Assembly: GCF_001669775.1 (NCBI RefSeq)
Contig: NZ_LXWK01000011.1
Location: 558,001 to 622,000 of the forward strand
Length of the DNA stretch: 64,000 nt
Source: Rheinheimera sp. SA_1
GTDB taxonomy: Bacteria; Pseudomonadota; Gammaproteobacteria; Enterobacterales; Alteromonadaceae
Direction: 5' to 3'
Below are positions 54,921 to 62,480 of this stretch, piece by piece. The position numbers and the translations under genes were made by a program. The notes below the pieces were generated by a model. That model did no database searches. It had not been told where the DNA came from and saw only the letters and a program-made list of their open reading frames with translations. How positions within the stretch are numbered: position 1 is the stretch's first letter; the number at the start of each line of letters is the position of its first letter.

Positions 54921-56171
54921 TCATTCGGTTAATTTCAGCTCTATGTTATCAAACCACTGCGCCATATCGGTTAAGATGATTTGATCACCCGGTTGCAATC
55001 CTTCCAGCACCTGGATAGCGGAAGAAGATGCTTTACCAAACTGCACCTGGGTTCGTGCTGCACGATGACCGTTCTTGTTCAGTTTGAACACAAAGCCGGA
55101 ACTGCCGGGCGCTGTTGCGGCCGGCTTCTTGACAAATAGCACATTCTGCAATGTCTCCACCGCGATCTCTGCATCAACACTTAAATCTGGTCTGACTCCC
55201 GCCGGTAACGGTTCGGTCATCGCAATATCGACCTGAATAGTGCCATTGGTCACTTTAGGATCAACACGAATCACTTTCCCGGATAGCCACTCGCTTCGGG
55301 TATCCACCTTGGCCTGCTGTCCTATCTGTAATTCACGCCCCAACGCTTCCGGGACCTGGATTTCAACAATCAGGTCCTGCATATTCACAATGCGCGCGAC
55401 ATCCGAGCCCATCAACAGGTTTTGCCCTTTTAATGCGGTCAGCTCCTGCACTACCCCCTTACGATCGGCGACAATCAGTAACGAGTTCACATCCTTCTGT
55501 CGTGCAGTCAACACATTATCCAACAGCGCTACTTTAGCCTCCTGCGCACGAATCTGAGCATCAAAGGAGTCTTGCAACTTCGCCAGCTTGGTCTCTTCCA
55601 GTTTCACCACAAATTTATCCTGCTTCACTTTTAACTGTGTCCGCTCAAAAACCACCCTCGGGATAATGTTGATCTTTGCTAATTCAGCCTCGGAGTCCAT
55701 TTGTAATTTATTACTTAAGTAGGCGGTTTTGGCCTGGGCCAACGCACTTTCCTGATTCAGACGCTCACTCGTGAGTTTGCCCCTCAACACGGTGAGCTCG
55801 TCTTTCGTCACATTTAACTCAAGCGACGCTTCCTCGACCTTTTGCAATAGTTGACGGTTAAACAACTGCAGGAGAGGCTCGCCCGGTTCGATGGTATTGC
55901 CAGGTTTGACGAATACTTTCTCGACAATGCCGTCGACTTCAGATGTCACCCAAGTAACCTCCCGCGGCGCAAACACGCCGGTTCCCCTCACTTTCCGATG
56001 GAAGTCGCCTTGCTCTACTTTATCGACAATCAGAGTATCTTTGGCCACAAATGGCACTGCATCAGCCAGTTGCAGATAAGCGACCACCACAATGCCTAAT
56101 ATAACCAGTCCAGCAAGGTTCCATTTATTTTTTAACACGGCAGTACGTTGTTTTGTTTTTACTACATCCAT
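54921..56171 (-). CDS. HlyD/MacA-like periplasmic adaptor
   Basis: This 416-aa adaptor has a single N-terminal helix (WNLAGLVILGIVVVAYLQLA), lipoyl half-motifs (EVDGIVEKVFVKPGNTIEPG and IVADRKGVVQELTALKGQNL) and a long coiled-coil hairpin between (~110-230, from VEEASLELNVTKDELTVLRG). It then has barrel domains. Forms the periplasmic part of the exporter with the two downstream genes. 32 bases after the upstream NRPS gene; weak ribosome site. Confidence 0.9.
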   Translation of the reverse strand: MDVVKTKQRTAVLKNKWNLAGLVILGIVVVAYLQLADAVPFVAKDTLIVDKVEQGDFHRKVRGTGVFAPREVTWVTSEVDGIVEKVFVKPGNTIEPGEPLLQLFNRQLLQKVEEASLELNVTKDELTVLRGKLTSERLNQESALAQAKTAYLSNKLQMDSEAELAKINIIPRVVFERTQLKVKQDKFVVKLEETKLAKLQDSFDAQIRAQEAKVALLDNVLTARQKDVNSLLIVADRKGVVQELTALKGQNLLMGSDVARIVNMQDLIVEIQVPEALGRELQIGQQAKVDTRSEWLSGKVIRVDPKVTNGTIQVDIAMTEPLPAGVRPDLSVDAEIAVETLQNVLFVKKPAATAPGSSGFVFKLNKNGHRAARTQVQFGKASSSAIQVLEGLQPGDQIILTDMAQWFDNIELKLTE

Positions 56172-56203
56172 ATCGGGTACTCACATTTACACATCAGATT
56201 GAC

Positions 56204-59200
56204 CTAAAATGATTCAGTGATCAGCTCTTCCTGGCTTTGGCTGGGATCACTACTGCGATACACCTGACGGATCTGCACACTGCGGTCGATCAACGCAGCC
56301 TGCTCCTGAAAATTGGGGGTCCGCATGATATCCCGAATCGTCAGTTGTAATGCAAAATGCTCGTTGAGCAGGTAACTCAACTTCACAGCCGCCAGAGAAT
56401 TACCGCCTAAAGCAAAAAAGTTCGACAATCGCACCGAAGCGTCCAGATGTAAAATCTGTTGCCATAGGCCTGCTAAAATCAGTTCAGTATCCGTTTGCAG
56501 TGCTGTTGTTTGCCCTGAAACATCCAAATCCCGCTTAACCAGTGCTTGCAGGGTCCGCTGATCGACTTTTCCTGAGCTTGTCAGTGGGATCTGGGCCACA
56601 TTCATCACCACCGCGGGCACCATATACTCGGGCAGTTGGGTTTGCAGGTCTTGCTTTACTGCTGCTGCCGACCGCTCTGAAACGATAAACGCACACAACA
56701 TTTTCGTTTGCGCAGACATTTCAACCACTAAAATCTCAGCTTGCTGGCAACCGAGCTGTCGCATTTTGGCGGCAATTTCATGCGGTTCAATTCGAAAGCC
56801 GCGGAACTTAATCTGAGAATCGACCCGTCCCAAAATTTCAATTGAACCATCCTGACGTTGCAGTGCCAGATCACCTGTCGCATAAATTCTGCTTTCAGTC
56901 GTCACCGCCGTGTTAAACGGATTGGGCAAAAACGCTGCGGCCGTCAGACCAGGAGCTTGATGATAACTGGTTGCAAGGCACAGACCGCTGATATAAAGCT
57001 CGCCAACCATGCCAACAGGTTTCGACTGTAAATCAGCTGTACAAACATAGCAAGAGGCATGCGGAAGATTCCGGCCGATGCTGACTCTGCTGGCAACCGC
57101 TGTACCTGCAGCAGATGCAAGCGGTATCGCGCCGTCTGAAACCGTAATGGTTGTTTCGGTCGGACCATAATTATTGAGTAAACGCACAGCTGGCAGCACC
57201 TGTAGCCATTGTTTCACAGCAACCGGGCTCGCCGGCTCCCCGGCAATAGCGACAGATTTGAGGGCGGCAAACGCCTGTCTCACGTGTGAGTCAAGACCTG
57301 CACAAATCGCATGCCAGTAACCGGTTGGCAACCGTAACCGGGTGATCTGATAGTGTTGCAATACTGCAATAAAGTCGGTGACCGAAATGTCCTTGTCTTG
57401 TGGATACAACACCACGCTGGCGCCAGCCCACAAGGTGGCAAAAATCTCCTCAATAGACAAGTCAAAAGATAAAGTATTGAATTGTAATTGATTATCAGTT
57501 TGGTCCAGCCCTGCGACCGCGACCCAGCTTTGGCAGTAGGCATCCAGTGTTTTTTGTGGGACGACCACTGTTTTGGGAGTGCCGGTACTACCAGACGTAA
57601 ACAACACATAAGCCGGCCTGTCCGGACAAGGGGATGGCGCTCGGTAAGTCCCATCTGTGTGGCTATCTGCAAACAAAGTCGTCGTCATCAGCGAAGGGAC
57701 GGTATCGGCTAACAAAGAGAAACGCTCAGACCGACAAATCAGTAAATCTGGTTTTGCCAGCTCGAGCAACATCGACAGACGTTGGTCCGGTAGCTCAGGC
57801 AGCAACGGCATCACGCCGCAACCTGATTTGAGAATTGCAATGTACATCAGCATCGTATCGAGATCTCTGATAGCCTCGATTGCGATAATCGCATGCTTGA
57901 TGGTCAATTGCCACTGTAGCCGCAGAGCCAGCCGGTCGGTGATCTCATCCAATTGAGAGTAGCTGATCGTTCGCTCGCCCTGTCTGAACGCAATCTGTGC
58001 TGTGGTCGCGGCAAAATGACGGATGCGTTGTAAAACAGGCATAGCGGGCGGCGTCATCGCACCAGCAAACGACTGCCCAGGCTGCGTCTGGATGAGCTGG
58101 GCCTGAATAAACTGGCAAAGGCTCGTCTGCAAAAAGCTCGGTTCAGCACGCTGTTGCCAGCAAAGATGCAACCGCTGCATCAACAGATCCATTGTGGCAG
58201 CTTGATAGCGCGCGCTGTCGTACCACAGCGAGCACCGATTGTCGGGTCCCTCCTGCTCCAATAACAAAATAAGACCCAGTGACACATGCTGTTCAAATAA
58301 TTGTTTTACAGACAACTGCCCAGCATCAGCAGGCGTTGACGACATCACGATGATCGCAGGCGTAAAGTCAGTGCAACGGGCCAATACCTCAGAGCCGTCA
58401 GCCAACTCCACCTGATGACACCACACAGCAAATTGTGATTGAAAGGCCGCCAACTGCGCACCATTTAGCTGCGGTCCGTTAAAATCGACTGCAAGTGGTA
58501 ACACCCCTGCAGCCGGACCAACAACCCCCACACTGAAATTCGTCTGATGGGTATAGATGGCAAGCAACATTGCCACAACGCCGAACAATGCAGGTTCATC
58601 AGTCTTGTCAACCGACAGGATCTGCTGACATAACGCGATCTTTTTAGCTGGCTCCCTATGCCAATCTGCCGGGAATGCCAGAGGAACAGGTGCCAGTTGA
58701 GCCTGCCAAAACATCTGGCGCTGCTGCGATTGCTGATACTGGGGCGTGTCCCGGTAGCAAACACTATTGATCGGCCATCCAGGGGCACGCAGCAATGCCT
58801 GATCATCGCTGCCACACCAGCTTAACGTAGTTAATGGCACAGTCGGGTAGTTTAATACCGACTCACTTAACTGGATAAAACTACGCGCCAATGCCTCAAT
58901 CCGGACACGTTCAAACAAATCGGTTGTGTAGTGGATCCAGCCTTGCAGCCCTTGCGAGGTTAGCTTGAAGACAAAATTGAGGTCAAAATTTGCGTTCTCC
59001 ACCATGTTTTTCATATCAAACTGTGCGGCCGTCACAGGCTGCGTCTGCCGCCCGATGTTGTCATCACCCGGTTGCGTGAGTTTCATCACCAAACAGACCT
59101 GACTAACGGGCTCATAACTGGAGTCCCGCACCGGCTGTATATCGGCAACCACCTGCTGAAATGGAAATCCTTGATGGCTAAAGCCATCTTGCACTGTCAG

Positions 59201-60556
59201 TTTATTCTGTTCCAGCAAGGCAGAAAAGTTGTTAGAGAAGTCAATTTTAGCTCTGAAGATCAATGAATTAAGGCAAGGTCCGACCATGTTTTTAAAGGCT
59301 GGATTAGCCCGATTGGCAACCGGCGAGTTAATGCAGATATCGGCTTGATCACTATAGTTGGCCAATAGCAGCTGGACAATGGTCAGGTACAACATAAAAG
59401 GCGATGCGCCCCGTTGCTGGCCAAACTTCTCTAACCGCGTACTAAGCTCAGTGGGGACAGTAAATCCGACAACAGCCCCTTTAAAACTACGTTTTTCCGG
59501 GCGATATCGGTCCGAAGGTAACACCAACAGAGGCGGGCTCCCCTGCAGCTGGTGTTGCCAGTACTGTCTTGAGCCTGCAGACGAAGCACGACCGGCAACT
59601 TGTCGTTCCCAAAATGCGTAATCACGATAATCAAACGGGACTGCCGGTAATGAGACTGTCGGCATCCCGCTGTATTGGCGGTATAAACTGACAAACTCTT
59701 TGTTCAGAACATCGTTTGACCATGCATCGGTAGCAATGTGATGCAAGGCAATCACCAGAACCGCATGCCTGGCGTCGCACTGCAACAGACCAAAACGAAT
59801 GACATCGCCGGCACTGAGCTGAAATGGCTGTTTACAAAATGTGCTGATTTGCCGCTCGACCCAATCACTGTCAGGCACAACGGCAGTCGGCGCAGCCCAA
59901 TCCTGGTTCAGCTGATGTAATGGCAGCGGCTGAGGCGGCATCACGCGCTGAAACAACTGTTCACCTTTGAGAAAAAATCCGGTGCGCAGCACCGGGTGAC
60001 GAGCCACCAGCTCGTTACAAACCCGTTCAACCAACACGGCATCCACTACAAAACCGGACAGCGGCAAGACTATCTTTACATTGTAGATACCGTCTACCTG
60101 CTCCAGTTGTTCCACCAGCCAAAGCCTCTCCTGAAAAAATGAGGCAAGAACTTCGGTATCAGGTGGCGCTTTGCTGACTATTTGCTGACTAGCCGCCTGC
60201 ACTTTGGCCCCTGCAATGATAACAGGCTTGTATTGGCGTAAGGCTGCAATCTCAGTGCTGCTAAGCGGTTCAGCGGACCGGACCTGTAACTGGTTGCCTT
60301 GCAGAATCATCGAGGCTTTTTTAGTCGTCAGTTGTTCGAGCAACTGTAAAAAGGCTGGCTCGAATTGAGGATTGGTCTGCGTTTCATAATGACGGGTATA
60401 CAAATCGATCATTGCATTTTTATGGATCCGTATTGCCGCATCTATAGCGGGCGTCATAGCACCTGGCGGCACATGACAACGGAGCTTGCCATCTGCCACC
60501 TCGAATCTGATGGCGGCTTTGGTCGTCTGTTCAAGCAGTTCTGCTAATGTCAGCAT
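56204..60556 (-). CDS. NRPS with tandem TubC docking domains: TubC-TubC-C-(degenerate C)-A-T
   Basis: This ~1450-aa synthetase carries two TubC-like docking repeats: ~1-55 (FEVADGKLRCHVPPGAMTP) and ~65-120 (MILQGNQLQVRSAEPLSS). A condensation domain with HHIATDAWS (~274) follows. Residues ~590-825 resemble only the C-terminal half of a second condensation domain (FWQAQLAPVPLAFPADWHRE) and lack HHxxxDG. The adenylation domain has A3 TSGSTGTPKTVVV (~992, final Gly changed to Thr), A5 NNYGPTETTI (~1130) and A10 TSSGKVDQ (~1332). The carrier has FFALGGNSLAAV (~1385). Specificity residues by eye: D-L-E-R-A-A-N-I-T-K, no match known to me. Start ATG 60556 is preferred since it begins the docking domain; the open frame to 60619 would overlap the upstream gene. 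Confidence 0.9.
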   Translation of the reverse strand: MLTLAELLEQTTKAAIRFEVADGKLRCHVPPGAMTPAIDAAIRIHKNAMIDLYTRHYETQTNPQFEPAFLQLLEQLTTKKASMILQGNQLQVRSAEPLSSTEIAALRQYKPVIIAGAKVQAASQQIVSKAPPDTEVLASFFQERLWLVEQLEQVDGIYNVKIVLPLSGFVVDAVLVERVCNELVARHPVLRTGFFLKGEQLFQRVMPPQPLPLHQLNQDWAAPTAVVPDSDWVERQISTFCKQPFQLSAGDVIRFGLLQCDARHAVLVIALHHIATDAWSNDVLNKEFVSLYRQYSGMPTVSLPAVPFDYRDYAFWERQVAGRASSAGSRQYWQHQLQGSPPLLVLPSDRYRPEKRSFKGAVVGFTVPTELSTRLEKFGQQRGASPFMLYLTIVQLLLANYSDQADICINSPVANRANPAFKNMVGPCLNSLIFRAKIDFSNNFSALLEQNKLTVQDGFSHQGFPFQQVVADIQPVRDSSYEPVSQVCLVMKLTQPGDDNIGRQTQPVTAAQFDMKNMVENANFDLNFVFKLTSQGLQGWIHYTTDLFERVRIEALARSFIQLSESVLNYPTVPLTTLSWCGSDDQALLRAPGWPINSVCYRDTPQYQQSQQRQMFWQAQLAPVPLAFPADWHREPAKKIALCQQILSVDKTDEPALFGVVAMLLAIYTHQTNFSVGVVGPAAGVLPLAVDFNGPQLNGAQLAAFQSQFAVWCHQVELADGSEVLARCTDFTPAIIVMSSTPADAGQLSVKQLFEQHVSLGLILLLEQEGPDNRCSLWYDSARYQAATMDLLMQRLHLCWQQRAEPSFLQTSLCQFIQAQLIQTQPGQSFAGAMTPPAMPVLQRIRHFAATTAQIAFRQGERTISYSQLDEITDRLALRLQWQLTIKHAIIAIEAIRDLDTMLMYIAILKSGCGVMPLLPELPDQRLSMLLELAKPDLLICRSERFSLLADTVPSLMTTTLFADSHTDGTYRAPSPCPDRPAYVLFTSGSTGTPKTVVVPQKTLDAYCQSWVAVAGLDQTDNQLQFNTLSFDLSIEEIFATLWAGASVVLYPQDKDISVTDFIAVLQHYQITRLRLPTGYWHAICAGLDSHVRQAFAALKSVAIAGEPASPVAVKQWLQVLPAVRLLNNYGPTETTITVSDGAIPLASAAGTAVASRVSIGRNLPHASCYVCTADLQSKPVGMVGELYISGLCLATSYHQAPGLTAAAFLPNPFNTAVTTESRIYATGDLALQRQDGSIEILGRVDSQIKFRGFRIEPHEIAAKMRQLGCQQAEILVVEMSAQTKMLCAFIVSERSAAAVKQDLQTQLPEYMVPAVVMNVAQIPLTSSGKVDQRTLQALVKRDLDVSGQTTALQTDTELILAGLWQQILHLDASVRLSNFFALGGNSLAAVKLSYLLNEHFALQLTIRDIMRTPNFQEQAALIDRSVQIRQVYRSSDPSQSQEELITESF

Positions 60557-60593
60557 GGGAGTACCTATTGTTTTATTATTCGGGACGTAACGA

Positions 60594-62471
60594 TCAGACA
60601 GCAACATGATAAGCCGCATTGTCGATGGTTAGTCCCCACAATTGCTGGAGTAGCGCCAGAGCGTCAATACACTGCGCCATCTGCTGTACAGTCGGCTGAG
60701 CGCCCAGTAAATCAGCCGTGACGTCAATATGTAATTCCAGCCGAATCCGTTGTGCCGCCAGTTGCAGCTGTTCGACCGTGCCACCAAGCCGGTAGAAATT
60801 ATCAGCTGGCTGCAGGGGGCTTTGCTGCAGAATATCCTGCAGGATTTGCAGCAAAGCCGCCGCATGAACAGCGGGCCGCTCCTCCACACTGTCAGCAGGC
60901 ACCGCCGGCAATGTCCACTGGCTGAGGATTTTACGGTCGATTTTGCCATGTGTGTTAATGGGAAGTGCCGCGTGATACACATAGTGGGCAGGTACCATAA
61001 ACTCAGGCAGTTTTTGCTGTAACAACTGACGAAGTTCAGCCGGGTTGGGTTCAGCCACAGCCGAATAATGCGCCACCAGGCACTCGCTGGTCGCGTGCTT
61101 CACGACTGCCACATCGTTCATGCCTTTGTAAGCGCTCAGGTGAAACTCAATCTCGCCCAGTTCAAGCCGAAATCCGCGCAGCTTAACCTGGTTGTCAATG
61201 CGTCCCAGGTACTCAAGCGACCCTTCCGCCTGAAACACCGCGCGATCACCAGTACGGTAAAACACCGGGCCATCCGGCCAATCCGGTAGGACCACAAATT
61301 TTAAGGCGGTTTGCGCCGGATTGTCGTGATAACCGGCGCTCACAGCAGGCCCGGTCACTAACACTTCGCCGGGACCGTCGACCACAGGCTTTAACTGTGC
61401 ATCCACCAGCACCAGCAGACCCGACGATAAAGGTCGGCCAACGAGGTTACTTTGCAAGGCGGTAGGCGTCAGCTGACCCACCGTGATCACCACAGTCGCT
61501 TCCGTCGGCCCATAGCTGTTAAACAGCGCCATACCAGCGGGTACCGCACTGAACCAGGCTTGCAAGCGTTTTTTATCGTAAGATTCACCGCCGATGATAC
61601 AAAGCCGTAATGAGGTTTCAGTGAGATCGGCGCTGTGCAATTGGTCGCAAATCACGTGCCAGTATGCGGTCGGCAAACTAACTGCGGTAATTTGCAACTG
61701 CTTGACGGTTTGCCAGAACTGGTCGCTACTGGCCAGAATATCTTCCGGCCGCACCACCAAGCATGCGCCACTGAATAATGTTAAGCCCAACTCTTCAATA
61801 AAGGTATCAAAGCTCACTGAACAAAACTGCAGGATCCGGTCCTGTGCCGAGATTGCATAACACTGATGCACTGCCGCCAGATAATTGGCGATATTTTGGT
61901 GACTGACAACCACTCCCTTCGGCTGACCGGTAGTCCCGGAGGTGTACATGATATAGGCTGCGTGATTCAAGGGCACGTGTTCAGGTGCCAGATCTGCCAC
62001 CTGAGTGGCACGCCATAATTCATCAGTTGTCACTAACTGGTGGGCGGGGAAATCAAACCGGCGACCGAACGTTTCTGAGGTAATCCAGGCGTCCGGTTGA
62101 CCATCCACCAGAATTTGCCTGATGCGCGCATCCGGATACTTGGGATCAATCGGGATGTACGCCGCCCCTGCACGCTGAATCGCAAGTAAACTGACTATCA
62201 GCTCAATGCCGGGCGCAACACTGAGCGCGACCCGACTGATCGACGGTCCAAACTTCGCTAGCAGCGCCCGGCTTATAGTCGTGACCTGCTCATCGAGCTG
62301 CGCATAGCTCAACACGATTTGACCATACTCCAGTGCCGCTGCTGCCGGTGCTGTGGCGGCCCGCATCGCCAACAAGCCCGCCAGCGAAAACGACAATCCG
62401 CTCGCCTGTTGCTGCCACTGTTGCGACAGCGCCGCATACTGTTGTTTTAAATCGGACAGATTTATGTTCAT
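60594..62471 (-). CDS. NRPS adenylation protein with serine-less carrier domain
   Basis: This ~625-aa A-T protein has a complete adenylation domain: A3 YTSGTTGQPKGVVVSH (~182), A5 NSYGPTEATV (~320), A7/A8 YRTGDRAVF (~405) with VKLRGFRLELGEIE, and A10 INTHGKIDRK (~510). The C-terminal carrier fold is recognisable but its core reads NFYRLGGTVEQL: the phosphopantetheine Ser after LGGx is Val, so it cannot be primed. Specificity residues by eye: D-T-E-S-I-G-S-V-V-K; like the next synthetase it shares Glu at the third position and the LPT(A/G)YWH motif. ATG 62471 follows GAGTG; GTG 62480 overlaps the upstream stop. It probably loads another carrier in trans. Confidence 0.9.
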   Translation of the reverse strand: MNINLSDLKQQYAALSQQWQQQASGLSFSLAGLLAMRAATAPAAAALEYGQIVLSYAQLDEQVTTISRALLAKFGPSISRVALSVAPGIELIVSLLAIQRAGAAYIPIDPKYPDARIRQILVDGQPDAWITSETFGRRFDFPAHQLVTTDELWRATQVADLAPEHVPLNHAAYIMYTSGTTGQPKGVVVSHQNIANYLAAVHQCYAISAQDRILQFCSVSFDTFIEELGLTLFSGACLVVRPEDILASSDQFWQTVKQLQITAVSLPTAYWHVICDQLHSADLTETSLRLCIIGGESYDKKRLQAWFSAVPAGMALFNSYGPTEATVVITVGQLTPTALQSNLVGRPLSSGLLVLVDAQLKPVVDGPGEVLVTGPAVSAGYHDNPAQTALKFVVLPDWPDGPVFYRTGDRAVFQAEGSLEYLGRIDNQVKLRGFRLELGEIEFHLSAYKGMNDVAVVKHATSECLVAHYSAVAEPNPAELRQLLQQKLPEFMVPAHYVYHAALPINTHGKIDRKILSQWTLPAVPADSVEERPAVHAAALLQILQDILQQSPLQPADNFYRLGGTVEQLQLAAQRIRLELHIDVTADLLGAQPTVQQMAQCIDALALLQQLWGLTIDNAAYHVAV

Positions 62472-62480
62472 CGTACACAC

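Noticed and set aside
60778-60815. Thr in LGGTV as a substitute attachment residue of the carrier domain
   Set aside because: The Thr occupies the variable position before the Ser site and the Ser position itself is Val; phosphopantetheine is attached to Ser, so priming is not expected.
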